Part shown: positions 8,929 to 17,476 of the stretch, piece after piece
How the letters are laid out: the number at the start of each line of letters is the position of its first letter
How positions within the stretch are numbered: the stretch's first letter is position 1
Source: Prevotella lacticifex
Lineage (GTDB): Bacteria; Bacteroidota; Bacteroidia; Bacteroidales; Bacteroidaceae
Direction: 5' to 3'
Assembly (NCBI RefSeq): GCF_019973375.1
Contig: NZ_BPTV01000002.1
Span: forward strand, 832,564-896,563
Length of the DNA: 64,000 nucleotides
The notes under the pieces: model-generated
Database searches by the model: none
Told to the model about the DNA's origin: nothing
What the model saw: only the letters and a program-made list of their open reading frames with translations
Position numbers and translations under genes: made by a program

Positions 8929-9653
8929 TTGCGTCAAGAAAAATATGTTCCGTCTTACGGTAAATGAATACATCATATCCCAATTTTTTTCAAGACTAAG
9001 TCAACTATTCTTTCAACACGAGAATCAGCTCAGAGAATCTTTTGAAATTTCTAAGATTGACCACGCCACGAACCTTCAATGAAGTCCGTTGCGTAGTTAA
9101 TAAGTCCGAATGTCTTAGAGTTTTTTGCCTATGCCATCGTACGTATGGATATCAATCGCATCAGCCATGTACTGTAATTTTGGGTGACGCATTGACGAAG
9201 TCGGGAAATATACTGGTCCGTTTCAGCGAATGAAAACGGGCCGGTTTGCGAGGCATTAACGTAAGTAGGTAAGTAGGAGGCATCACACGTATCATACAGT
9301 AAATTCTGTCCCGCCGGTTTGCGAGGCATTAACGTAAGTAGGAGGCCGGTATAAAAGGAAAATCAAATTTGGCGTACTACAGCGAATTGCTTCGCCCTGC
9401 CGCTGACAGCCATTTGACAGTTCTTGTGGTTGCAGGTCGTCGCCGTTCTCCCGCTTCCTCCATCGTTTCGTACGGGTACAAAAAAGGGGGCAACGCTCAG
9501 CCCCCCATACATTTATACAAATAAATCTCGTACATGTCGCCTCACGGCCTATGCACGCCACAATCTGAATTCCTCCCTATGCATCACGCACAGAGGCGGA
9601 GGTTTAAATAACAAAATTTCTTTCAATATTGATTGTAATAACTGTAATCGTAA
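8929..9653. other. Intergenic region without a supported gene
   Basis: Between hsdR and the DUF1573 gene no reading frame looks genuine. The stretch holds two copies of a 30-bp direct repeat and low-complexity sequence. Its translated shadow (PTYVNASQTG in reverse) belongs to the repeat, not to a protein. Confidence 0.6.
9240..9342. repeat. Two copies of a 30-bp direct repeat
   Basis: The 30-bp sequence beginning GCCGGTTTGCGAGGCATTAA occurs identically at 9240-9269 and 9313-9342, separated by 43 bases that contain a partial echo (GTAAGTAGGAGG). It is non-coding. Confidence 0.85.
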
Positions 9654-10028
9654 TTACTTCATTTCACCTTCGATGTACAACCGTGTCATCTCCACCTTAC
9701 CGTTGGTGCGCACGGTGATACTCTTCTTGAAGTGTCCGGGGAATTTTCCCTTGCCGTTGTACGTCACGTCGATGCTGCCCTTCTGTCCGGGAGCTATCGG
9801 CCGCTTGTCGTACTGGGGCACGGTGCATCCGCAGCTGGCCACAACCTGATTGATGACTAACGGCTGGTTGCCGACATTAGTGAAGGTGAACGTGGTCTTC
9901 TTCACCGGATTCGATTCTGGGAAGGTGCCGAAATCGACCGTCACCTTGTCGAAACGTATCTCTGCCTGTGCTGACGCGAAACTGATTCCGCAGAGCAGCA
10001 TCAGTGCTACGAGTAGATATTTCTTCAT
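9654..10028 (-). CDS. DUF1573 domain protein, secreted
   Basis: This is a 124-residue protein with a signal peptide (MKKYLLVALMLLCGISFASA) followed by one DUF1573 immunoglobulin-like domain: DFGTFPE, FTFTNVGNQPL, ASCGCTVPQY and APGQKGSIDVTYN are all family marks. Such proteins are common in Bacteroidetes and are exported; no enzymatic role is known. I choose ATG 10028 rather than the upstream ATG at 10055 because the signal peptide begins there and a good ribosome site (AGGAAAG) precedes it. The two cysteines in SCGCT are typical. It appears to be a single-gene unit with a promoter-like box at 10117-10124. Confidence 0.9.
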   Translation of the reverse strand: MKKYLLVALMLLCGISFASAQAEIRFDKVTVDFGTFPESNPVKKTTFTFTNVGNQPLVINQVVASCGCTVPQYDKRPIAPGQKGSIDVTYNGKGKFPGHFKKSITVRTNGKVEMTRLYIEGEMK

Positions 10029-10116
10029 TGTCTTTCCTTTCTTTTGCCCGACCATGCAGTCAGGCTTGTCATTATTCGTTTTCTCGGCATTTGCTGCCGT
10101 TTATTCTCATTTGTTG

Positions 10117-10124
10117 CAAAAGTA
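10117..10124 (-). promoter_or_regulatory. -7 promoter box for the DUF1573 gene
   Basis: Minus-strand TACTTTTG matches TAnnTTTG. The expected -33 position (around 10145) holds TGTG rather than TTTG, so support is partial. Confidence 0.4.
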
Positions 10125-10148
10125 CGAATTATTTTTTTATTCCGCCAC

Positions 10149-10814
10149 ATTTTGATAATCTTTAACCTTTTGAGTGTCAGCGGTAACTATCGTTGAATGA
10201 AGTTGAAATCTTGTGGCCCGCTGTTTCAAGTTTTTTGCAATTCCTTCTCTCGCCGATTCCGTGGATTCCATAACGGACAAGCAGCGCAGTGCCGCTTGCC
10301 CGTTATTTGCGGACCGTCCCTGCAACCGATTATCGTTTATTCCCGTTGTTCCGTATATCGGGTGCGCGTTAATGATTCACTTGCAGGGGCGGCCTTTATG
10401 GCAGTCCGCTCGGTAGCCAGATCGAAACTCAGCATTTTTTCGGTTAATTAGGGCAACAAATCGGTCACCCTATATATAATAATGTGTAGAGCCACCTCTG
10501 AGCAGAATCCATCGGGAATCATATTCTCGGCGGCCTGCGGTCGCTGTCCGTTCGTCGCGGCTCTCCGCCGTTGCTCTTGCCTATGGTCAGAGGCCATAAG
10601 ACACACCGGCACTCGCCTTCCATCTACTTCGCCTCTCCTTCGGACCATGGTTCATCATCTGCCGGCACCACTTAAAAGTGTTAAAAATCGGTTTTTTGAG
10701 GGGCTGTGAGGGGGCACGGAGAACTTTAACTTTTGTTAGCAGTTTGCAATAGGTTGATTATCAAGCTATTACAAAAAGGTTACAAAAGAGGCTAAAAAAA
10801 ATATGAAAAAATAT
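10149..10814. other. Repeat-bearing intergenic region
   Basis: No gene is supported. At 10362-10438 lies a copy of the dispersed module GCGTTAATGATnCA-TTGCAGGGGCGGCC...GTCCG-TCGGT found many times in this window. The remainder is GC-rich unannotated sequence, with a small hairpin near 10590 (TATGGTC-AGA-GGCCATA) and a TATATATAATAATGTG motif at about 10471. Confidence 0.6.
10362..10438 (+). repeat. Dispersed family B repeat
   Basis: Begins GTGCGCGTTAATGATTCAC, then TTGCAGGGGCGGCCTTTATG and a degraded GTCGGTCGTCAGACCG-like end. It is homologous to copies at 17695-17769, 19732-19811, 25490-25780, 26017-26090, 27511-27600, 45340-45430 and 45654-45720. Confidence 0.75.
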
Positions 10815-10844
10815 TTTGGGTCTCGAAAAAAACGTATACCTTTG
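10815..10844 (+). promoter_or_regulatory. Promoter of the small lipoprotein gene
   Basis: TTTG at 10815-10818 and TACCTTTG at 10837-10844, separated by 18 bases, fit the Bacteroidetes sigma-ABfr consensus. The ATG follows 51 bases later. Confidence 0.65.
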
Positions 10845-10895
10845 CAGTGTTTTAATAAACAAATGATTGTTTTACAGATTTAAAAAGCAAAGAAA

Positions 10896-11108
10896 ATGAA
10901 GAAATTAGTTTTAATGTTCGTAGCTGTTGCAGCTATCTCTTTCGCATCTTGTGGTAACTCTTCAAAGGCTGACGCTAATGCTGATTCTACAGCAGACACA
11001 GCAGCAGTCGTTGACAGCGCAGCTGATTCTACAGCTGACAGCACCGCTACTGACAGCGCAGCAGCTCCTGCAGACAGCGCAGCAGCTCCAGCAGACAGCG
11101 CTAAGTAA
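10896..11108 (+). CDS. Small Ala/Ser/Asp-rich lipoprotein of unknown function
   Basis: A 70-residue protein begins with a lysine-led hydrophobic signal (MKKLVLMFVAVAAISFASC) ending in a lipobox, so cysteine 19 should be lipidated. The mature chain is almost entirely alanine, serine, aspartate and threonine, with imperfect repeats of ADSTADS and an exact double repeat AAPADSAAAPADSA. There are no aromatic residues in the mature part and it is strongly acidic, so it is probably unstructured and surface-exposed or periplasmic. A consensus promoter stands before it and a strong terminator after it, which makes it a real monocistronic gene. I do not recognise a family. Similar tiny acidic lipoproteins are common in Prevotella and related genera (general knowledge). 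The close spacing of promoter, leader and terminator suggests high expression. Confidence 0.85.
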   Translation: MKKLVLMFVAVAAISFASCGNSSKADANADSTADTAAVVDSAADSTADSTATDSAAAPADSAAAPADSAK

Positions 11109-11144
11109 TCTTAGCTCTACGAACTGAAAAAAAGAGAGAAAGGA

Positions 11145-11173
11145 CCCCTGGCTCTAACGAGTCAGGGGTTTTC
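11145..11173 (+). terminator. Rho-independent terminator after the small lipoprotein
   Basis: Stem CCCCTGGCTC / GAGTCAGGGG with a TAAC loop and one G-T pair is followed by TTTTCT. Confidence 0.85.
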
Positions 11174-11216
11174 TCGTATCTGTACCCAGCTGATGCAGCT
11201 CTGGTTAACCGTTGCT

Positions 11217-11428
11217 GCCGCCTCGTGTGTCCTCTTTCGCCTCCCGCTGCCGTCGTGTGGGCTCTGTCCCGCGTGTGCCCTCTTTTGCCTCCAGCCGCCT
11301 CGTGTGTCCTCTTTTGTCTCCCGCTGCCGTCGTGTGGGCTCTGTTGTCCCGCGTGTGCCCTCTTTTGCCTCCAGCCGCCTCGTGTGTCCTCTTTCGCCTC
11401 CCGCTGCCGTCGTGTGGGCTCTGTTGTC
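11217..11428. repeat. Tandem repeat, unit ~77-80 bp
   Basis: Two full copies (11217-11293, 11294-11373) and a partial third (11374-11428) start with GCCGCCTCGTGTGTCCTCTT. The region is pyrimidine-rich on this strand. It creates long overlapping open frames in several phases that are repeat artefacts. Confidence 0.85.
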
Positions 11429-11481
11429 GTGTGCGGCGGGTTACAACCCGCCGTTGCCTTCGGGTACCCTCCACACCACGC

Positions 11482-11530
11482 AAAAAGGCCGGAACCTCAG
11501 CAGCTGCTTTTGCTGCATGAGGCTCCGGCC
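11482..11530 (-). terminator. Rho-independent terminator of htpG
   Basis: Read on the minus strand, GGCCGGAGCCTCATGCAGC pairs with a near-perfect complement ending GAGGTTCCGGCC and is followed by TTTTTG. It lies about 45 bases after the htpG stop. Confidence 0.85.
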
Positions 11531-11574
11531 TTCGTTAATCGCGGTTGGCGTGGCGCCAGGCTCGGGTTGTCGCT

Positions 11575-13632
11575 TTATCCAATCATGTCCACCGACCGCT
11601 TGAGGAAGGCATCGAGGGCCTTGCCTTTGAGCATGCCGTTCTGGAGCAGTGCCAGGTCGATGAGCTCGTGGACCACCTTATTGTCCTTGGCGTGGGAGGC
11701 GATGATGTCGTTCTTCTTCTGGCGCAGGTCGTTGACGGCCTTCTCGGTGTTCTGCAGGTCGTCTTTTTCCTCCTTCGTTATCTCCTCGGCCTTCTTCTTG
11801 CTCTGACTCTGATGGAGGGCGGCGAGACGGGCCTGCTGACCCTTGAGCTCGCTGCTGACGGGCTTGAGCTCGCCCTCGGTGGCCTTGCTCTCCTCGTCGA
11901 GGACCTTCTTGACGAGCTTGTGGTCGGCGTTGAGGACCACCGTATAGGTGTCGGGCATCTGACCGTAGAAGCTCATACCCTGCTGATACTTACTGATATC
12001 CTTCATACGGCGCATGTACTCGTTCTCGGTGAGGACGACGGGCTGCGCGTTCTCGCCGAGGTTGCTGACCTCGACACCGAACTCTTTCTTCTCCATGGCT
12101 GGCATCTGACTGCGGAAGACCTGTGACAGAATGTCACGCTCATCGTCAGTGAGGGTGCTCTTAGGGGCATCGTCCTTGACGATAAGGCGGTCGATGATGT
12201 CGGAATCGACACGTACGAAGCGGCTCTGCGAGAATTTCTGCTCGAGGAGCGAGATTACAGGCACGTCGAGTTGACCGTCGAGCATCAGCACGCTGTAGCC
12301 CTTGCTCTTGGCGGCCTCGATGTAGGTGTACTGGTCCTCCTTGTTTGTGGCGTAGAGATAGACGACCACCTTGTCCTTGTCGGTCTGGTTGCCCTCGATG
12401 AGCTTGCGGTACTCCTCGAAGCTGTAGTACTTGCCCTCGGTGTCCTTCATCAGTGCGAAATCCTTGGCACGGTCGTAGAAAGTCTCTGGCTCAGAGAGCA
12501 TTCCGTAGTTGATGAAGAGTTTGATGTCGTCCCATTTCTTCTCAAATTCCTTTCTGTCGCTCTTGAAGATTCCCTGCAGGCGGTCGGCGACCTTCTTCTC
12601 GATGTATGTCGAAATCTTCTTCACGTTAGAGTCGCTCTGCAGATAGCTGCGGCTGACATTCAGCGGGATGTCCGGCGAGTCGATGACACCGTGGAGCAGG
12701 GTGAGGAAGTCGGGGACGATACCCTCGACGTGGTCGGTGACAAATACCTGGTTCGAGTAGAGCTGAATCTTGTTGCGCTGGAGGTCGAGATTGCTCTTCA
12801 CCTTCGGGAAATAGAGTATTCCGGTGAGGTGGAACGGATAGTCGACGTTGAGGTGAATCCAGAACAGCGGGTCGTCGTTCATCGGGAAGAGGGTGTGGTA
12901 GAACTTCTTATAGTCGTCGTCCTTTAGCGTGCTCGGTGTCTTTGTCCACAGCGGCTCCACACTGTTGATGATGTTGTCCTCGTCGGTGTCGACCTGCTTG
13001 CCGTCCTTCCACTCCGTCTTCTTGCCGAAGGCTATTGGCACGGGCATGAACTTACAGTATTTGTTGAGCAGGTCGCTAATGCGCTGTTTCTCAAGGAATT
13101 CCTTGCAGTCGTCGGCGATATACAGGATGATGTCGGTACCGCGGTCGGCTTTGTCGGCATCGTCGATGGTGAACGACGGTGTGCCGTCGCACGACCACTT
13201 CACGGCCTTCGAGCCTTCCTTATAGCTGCGGGTGACGATTTCGACCTTCTTCGACACCATGAACGACGAGTAGAAACCGAGACCGAAGTGTCCGATGATG
13301 GCATCGGCCTTGTCCTTATATTTCTCCATGAAATCGGTGACACCGGAGAACGCTATCTGGTTGATATACTTGTCGATCTCGTCGGCTGTCATACCGATAC
13401 CGCGGTCGCTGATTGTCAGCGTGCCGGCTTTCTCGTCGAGGCTCACGTGGATGGTGAGGTCGCCGGCATCGCCCTTGAAATCGCCCTGGCGGATGAGCGT
13501 TTTCAGCTTTTGTGTGGCGTCGACGGCATTGCTGACCATCTCGCGGAGGAAGATCTCGTGGTCAGAGTAAAGGAATTTCTTGATGACAGGGAAGATATTC
13601 TCTGTCGTTACACCTATATTACCTTGTTGCAT
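11575..13632 (-). CDS. htpG: Chaperone protein HtpG (Hsp90)
   Basis: HtpG is the bacterial Hsp90, an ATP-dependent cytoplasmic homodimeric chaperone. The 685-residue protein has the N-terminal GHKL ATP-binding domain (about 1-230): LREMVSNAVDAT carries the ATP-site asparagine, followed by ISDRGIGM and GHFGLGFYSSFMV. The middle domain shows YFPK and LNVSRSYLQSDSNVKKI; the C-terminal dimerisation domain follows. Length is a little above the 620-640 of E. coli and typical for Bacteroidales. The gene stands alone, with a strong terminator 45 bases downstream and a long repeat region upstream. No clear consensus promoter is visible, although ATATTTTTTG near 13665-13680 on the minus strand resembles a -7 box with one extra base. 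Confidence 0.97.
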   Translation of the reverse strand: MQQGNIGVTTENIFPVIKKFLYSDHEIFLREMVSNAVDATQKLKTLIRQGDFKGDAGDLTIHVSLDEKAGTLTISDRGIGMTADEIDKYINQIAFSGVTDFMEKYKDKADAIIGHFGLGFYSSFMVSKKVEIVTRSYKEGSKAVKWSCDGTPSFTIDDADKADRGTDIILYIADDCKEFLEKQRISDLLNKYCKFMPVPIAFGKKTEWKDGKQVDTDEDNIINSVEPLWTKTPSTLKDDDYKKFYHTLFPMNDDPLFWIHLNVDYPFHLTGILYFPKVKSNLDLQRNKIQLYSNQVFVTDHVEGIVPDFLTLLHGVIDSPDIPLNVSRSYLQSDSNVKKISTYIEKKVADRLQGIFKSDRKEFEKKWDDIKLFINYGMLSEPETFYDRAKDFALMKDTEGKYYSFEEYRKLIEGNQTDKDKVVVYLYATNKEDQYTYIEAAKSKGYSVLMLDGQLDVPVISLLEQKFSQSRFVRVDSDIIDRLIVKDDAPKSTLTDDERDILSQVFRSQMPAMEKKEFGVEVSNLGENAQPVVLTENEYMRRMKDISKYQQGMSFYGQMPDTYTVVLNADHKLVKKVLDEESKATEGELKPVSSELKGQQARLAALHQSQSKKKAEEITKEEKDDLQNTEKAVNDLRQKKNDIIASHAKDNKVVHELIDLALLQNGMLKGKALDAFLKRSVDMIG

Positions 13633-14089
13633 ATCTTTGATTTTAATTATTTATATTCTGCCGGGGTGTATGCAAAAAATATGCCAAACGGCACGGACCC
13701 GGGGACCGTTAGCGTCTTTTGGCATAATCCATGGCCATAATGTGATTGTTGCCGTCAGCGTTCAGCGGATAAATATCGGGGGGATAACGTGGGTGCGAGG
13801 ACATCTGAATAAAGAGATTGCAGAGATTCGGACAGCCGTGTTATATTTATCCATTATTTGCAGTTGTCCTTTTGCTCTACATAATGCAACCCGCTGATAA
13901 TAAGACTCTTGCAGCACTCAGCCGCCGTAGGGGTGGGGTTTATCCCCACCCTACCAATAGCGGACAAGAATCACGGTAGATACCCGCAGCGACGGACGGC
14001 CTTTATGAGCAGCCCGACAAAGGGATCATTAACGCGCAAATGGATTACTGCAAAATACGTTGGTAATCAATGTGCTGCATTCATCCGCC

Positions 14090-14277
14090 GAAGGGGTGGG
14101 GGTTATCCCCACCTGTTGCCATAAAAGAATTATACCTCCCCCACTACCAGCCCCGACGGGGCTGAATCGTCAATAACCCCGGACTAAACAAGCGATAGCG
14201 AGTGCAGTCCGGGGAAAGGAATGCAGTAGGATTAATCATTCAGTGCCTCGAAGACGCACAATAGCACGGAGTGCGCA
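14090..14277 (+). repeat. Composite repeat block, also at 44.94 kb
   Basis: The block contains AAAAGAATTATACC, the perfect palindrome CAGCCCCGACGGGGCTG, a hairpin whose arms are CCCCGGACT-type (14178-14217), and CAGTGCCTCGAAGACGCACA. The same order recurs in direct orientation at 44938-45122 with small substitutions. Confidence 0.8.
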
Positions 14278-14404
14278 AAAGCATGTGTTTTCTGCGCGTT
14301 CCGCTATTCAACCTCTTCGAGGCTGGTCGTGGATTTCTTGCGATCACTTTCTACCCCAGACTGCTGTCGCTGCGCTCCCTCAGTCTGGGGTTATTGAGAA
14401 TTAA

Positions 14405-14850
14405 GTCCCGTCGGGGCTTTGCGTTAGCAGAAAAAATCACACACGTTGCAGTAGGATGGGGATAAATCCCAGCTACTAACTGCGTGGCATTTACTTTATT
14501 TCTCGTCCGCAGCTGCAACAATGGGGATAAAGTCAGACTGACATCCTATGTAAACCATTGATTATAAGCCTCTTGCAGCACTCTGCCACCGTCGGGGTGG
14601 GGTTTATCCCCATCCTCGCAGCTGCGGGGCAGCTACTTTATTTTTCATCCATTGCTGCAGAGTATCTACCTTAATTCTTGCCCGCAGTTAGTAGGGTGGG
14701 GATAAACCCCACCCCTACGGAGGATGTGTGCAACACATTGATAGCCAATGCGTTGTTAACGTTAACCCTTTGTAGGGACGGGTGTGTAAGGTTTAGGTCC
14801 TTCTGCGTTTATATTATATTCTCTGCCACTGACAGCCCCGTCGGGGCTTT
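14405..14850. repeat. Left arm of a ~450-bp inverted repeat
   Basis: Read against the reverse complement of 21633-22090 the sequence is nearly identical over long stretches, for example TTCATCCATTGCTGCAGAGT and TTTGTAGGGACGGGTGTGTA. The two arms face each other across 6.8 kb carrying cyuA, an ATPase and nhaC. Confidence 0.8.
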
Positions 14851-14896
14851 GTGTTGCCAGAGTAAAAACCGCGGCGTCAGCTGTTTTTCTGGTTTT

Positions 14897-15022
14897 CCTT
14901 GCCGTGATGCAAGCCTGAGGAACGAAGGCTGTTTCTTCCCGGTGCCGACGGGTAGAAGCTTGCTTCGAAGCAAGTAGGCACAGGGAAGAAACATAGGGCG
15001 CAGCCCTTGCATCACGGCAAGG
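14897..15022. repeat. 126-nt hairpin element, copy 1
   Basis: Perfect 16-bp arms CCTTGCCGTGATGCAA (14897-14912) and TTGCATCACGGCAAGG (15007-15022) close a palindromic element. At its centre is the self-complementary CTTGCTTCGAAGCAAG (14959-14974). Copies 2 and 3, at 27740-27865 and 28111-28236, lie in the opposite orientation. Confidence 0.85.
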
Positions 15023-15218
15023 GTTTTTCTTGTTTTTGTCAAATAGGAATACGCATTGTCTGTGATTCGTTGGCGCAGACTTTGCGCTCTTTGCGGCTTT
15101 GCGAGAGGGAATCATTACGGCAAGGGTTTTGCTTGTTTTTGTCGGAAAGGAATACACACTCTTCGTGATTCGTTGGCGCAGACTTTGCGCTCTTTGCGGC
15201 TTTGCGAGAGGAATTCAC
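15013..15218. repeat. 103-bp tandem duplication
   Basis: Two copies of about 103 bp, each starting CACGGCAAGGGTTTT or TACGGCAAGGGTTTT and ending TGCGGCTTTGCGAGAGG, lie head to tail. They differ at a few positions. Confidence 0.75.
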
Positions 15219-15413
15219 CCGCGTGGCAATAGTATGTGGGATAACTCTACGCCTATAGTTATGTGCTGCAAACATCAGCACATCAATGTTTTACAAAGAA
15301 ATTGCGGGGTCTGCAATTATTATGATATTATCTCCTTGAAAAGGTATCACTCTGACAGAGATTCTTTGTGGAAATTTCTTTACATCCTTCCGAATCATAT
15401 CATTTTGGCTTTC

Positions 15414-15479
15414 AAAACGGTACATTTCACTTTGCGAAATGTACCGTTTTGCGTTGTAAAACGAACCGTTTTGCAACGC
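15414..15479. repeat. Double hairpin, AAACGG family (family D)
   Basis: AAAACGGTACATTTC (15414-15428) pairs perfectly with GAAATGTACCGTTTT (15436-15450). Directly after, GCGTTGTAAAACG pairs with CGTTTTGCAACGC. Related hairpins are at 44506-44540 and 61695-61775. Confidence 0.85.
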
Positions 15480-15806
15480 AAAATGATATATATTTATAAC
15501 CCACATATAATCAGCACTGTGCAACCAACGAACGATGAATAATGCGATGTGAATTATTATTACATTCCATTGGCTGGATTCTCTTGTCGTTCCGCGCTCC
15601 ACCAAATAATGAAACGACAAAATCTCTCTCGTCCCTTCGTGCTCCTCCAAAATGATTTTGGCTGATGGGACGATTAAATCTCTTGTCGACCCGCACTGCT
15701 CCAAATAATGAATTGGCCAATTATCTTGTTGCTCCGCGCTCCTCCAAAATGATTTTGGCTGATGGAACCCCCACATCTTTTGTCGCGTGCCGGGCCTCGG
15801 TGCGTT

Positions 15807-17105
15807 CTATTTCTTGCGGTGTGTCTTGTGGGTCATGATGTCGAGGATAAACTTGTCGGTGGTGTCCATGCCGCGGGTGCCGATGGATGCGAGGTTGCGG
15901 ATGCTCTGGTCGACATCGTCGTCGATGATTCCCTCCACCGATGTGACGTTGCGGTGCTCGATGGCGAGCATGGCACTCATCACGCCCGTGCCCACGCCCG
16001 TGGTCATCTTCAGGGCGCACGACGGTTTTGCTCCGTCGCAGATCATTCCCGTGACGTTGGCAATCATATTCTGTACGGCAAAGCTCACCTCGTTGTATCC
16101 CCCGCCCATAAGATAGGTGATGCCGCAGCTGCTGCCTGTGGCGGCGACGACGCATCCGCAGAGGGCCGACAGCGGACCGAGGTTCTGCTTGATGTATATC
16201 GCCGTAAGGTTGCTGAGTATCAGGGCCCTGATGAGTTCCTCCTCGGTGTTGTGGTTCTCCTCGGCATATACCACCACGGGCATCGTCGTACAGATTCCCT
16301 GGTTGCCCGATCCGCTGTTGCTCATCACCGGAATCATCGCCCCGGCCATGCGCGCGTCGCAGGCGCAGCTCGTCCGGGCAAGGATATGCGAGAAGATGCT
16401 GTCGCCCATGATGCCCTTTCCCAAGGGTGAGCAGAGTGTCTTGCCGAGTTCGTGACCGTAGTTCTCGCGCAGTCCCTCGTTGGCGGCGGCCTCGTTCAGC
16501 CGTCGGGCGTCGAGGATGAACCGCAGGTCGTCGACATCGGTCTGCATGGCAAAGTCGTAGACCTTACGCAGCGTGAGCTCCACGCCACCGTTCTCTATGG
16601 CGGCAGCCTCACAGCCTTTGCGGTCGAGGAGCACGTCGGCGTCGCGGCGGAGGAAGACGAAATTGGTGTGACCGCCCCGGATAGTGGCCTCGGCATCGTG
16701 GCCGTCGGCACTGACAACGGCGTTGATGAAGAGCTTGTCCTTGTCGGTGGTCTCAAGTTGGATGTTGATGCGGCCTTCGTCGATGAACTTCCGGCCCTGC
16801 GCCACAGCTTTCTTGTTGCAGTCGCGGAGCACCTCCAGTCCGAGGTCGGCGCGCCCGATAAGTGCACCGAGGGCCACGGCTATTGGCAGTCCTATCATCC
16901 CGGTACCGGGAATGCCCACGCCCATGGCGTTCTTGAGGATGTTTGCACTGAGATGGAGGGTGACGCTCTCGGGAACGGCACCGAGGGTGGCCCGCGCCTT
17001 AGCCACGCAGAGGGCCACGGCAATGGGCTCCGTACAGCCTATTGCCGGCACGACCTGCGAGCGGATGAGGTCGATGATGGCTTTGCGTTCGTGTTTTGAA
17101 ATCAT
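15807..17105 (-). CDS. cyuA: UPF0597 family protein, probable L-cysteine desulfidase CyuA
   Basis: The family (YhaM/CyuA) is an oxygen-sensitive iron-sulfur enzyme that releases sulfide from L-cysteine to give pyruvate and ammonia; it is related to serine dehydratase alpha chains. The 432-residue protein shows the hallmarks VPAIGCTEPIAVALC near the N-terminus (Cys24, corresponding to the conserved catalytic cysteine) and MSNSGSGNQGICTTMPV. Cysteines in the C-terminal half (ALCGCV, MICDGAKPSCALK) probably bind the cluster. It is full length. No partner permease or regulator is adjacent. It is preceded by a perfect consensus promoter at 17445-17476, and the ~340-nt leader between holds a 20-bp tandem array. 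Substrate could also be serine or another amino acid; family assignment is firm, substrate is inferred. Confidence 0.88.
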   Translation of the reverse strand: MISKHERKAIIDLIRSQVVPAIGCTEPIAVALCVAKARATLGAVPESVTLHLSANILKNAMGVGIPGTGMIGLPIAVALGALIGRADLGLEVLRDCNKKAVAQGRKFIDEGRINIQLETTDKDKLFINAVVSADGHDAEATIRGGHTNFVFLRRDADVLLDRKGCEAAAIENGGVELTLRKVYDFAMQTDVDDLRFILDARRLNEAAANEGLRENYGHELGKTLCSPLGKGIMGDSIFSHILARTSCACDARMAGAMIPVMSNSGSGNQGICTTMPVVVYAEENHNTEEELIRALILSNLTAIYIKQNLGPLSALCGCVVAATGSSCGITYLMGGGYNEVSFAVQNMIANVTGMICDGAKPSCALKMTTGVGTGVMSAMLAIEHRNVTSVEGIIDDDVDQSIRNLASIGTRGMDTTDKFILDIMTHKTHRKK

Positions 17106-17169
17106 CGTAATGTTCTTTTTATCAGTTTCTTAGGTGTTGTTTTCCCTCCCGCCTTTAACCAACAATCAA

Positions 17170-17425
17170 CTGATCGTAGCCTCGATAGATGGATTGCCAC
17201 CTCGATTGACAGTTTTCCATCTGGATTGGCAGATTTCCATCTCGATTGGTGGATTATCGCCTTTGTTGACGGATTTCCATCTCAGTTGACGGATTTTTAC
17301 CTTGATTGACAGTTTTCCATCTGGATTGGCAGATTTCCATCTCGATTGGTGGATTATCGCCTTTGTTGGCAGATTATCATCCCAATAGATGTATGGTCGG
17401 TCGCCTTCGTTGACGGATTATCGCC
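17170..17425. repeat. 20-bp tandem repeat array in the cyuA leader
   Basis: About 12 to 13 degenerate copies of a 20-bp unit, GATTGNCNGATTTCCATCTC, follow each other. A 65-base segment from 17203 recurs exactly 100 bases later at 17303, so five units were duplicated as a block. The array lies between the cyuA promoter and the cyuA start, so it should be transcribed. Confidence 0.85.
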
Positions 17426-17444
17426 GGCAGAAAGGATTGTAATG

Positions 17445-17476
17445 CAAAAGTACATCATTCCGCGTCAACAGCCAAA
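17445..17476 (-). promoter_or_regulatory. Promoter of cyuA
   Basis: Minus-strand TACTTTTG (17445-17452) and TTTG (17473-17476) are spaced by exactly 20 bases, the optimum for Bacteroidetes promoters. It is 340 bases upstream of the cyuA ATG. Confidence 0.7.

Larger units (their letters stand above)
13633..15806. other. 2.2-kb gene-free repeat region
   Basis: No genuine gene was found. In order the stretch holds: family A palindromes (GTAGGGGTGGGGTTTATCCCC type) near 13918-13960, 14085-14120, 14446-14480, 14590-14625 and 14690-14730; a block duplicated at 44.94 kb (14090-14277); a ~446-bp arm of a large inverted repeat (14405-14850); a 126-nt hairpin (14897-15022); a 103-bp tandem duplication (15013-15218); and a double hairpin of the AAACGG family (15414-15479). 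Confidence 0.8.

Noticed and set aside
9292..9561. Minus-strand 89-residue frame
   Set aside because: It spans the 30-bp repeat and encodes no recognisable domain; the PTYVNASQTG tail comes from the repeat.
11193..11806. Overlapping Cys/Pro/Arg-rich frames on both strands
   Set aside because: Produced by the ~78-bp repeat and by antisense of htpG; no start signals or domain.
14762..15281. Minus-strand frames with KTLAVM and KSAKSAP repeats
   Set aside because: They lie in the hairpin element and the 103-bp duplication; the same peptides reappear at 27.7 and 28.1 kb in another phase, so they trace DNA repeats and not proteins.
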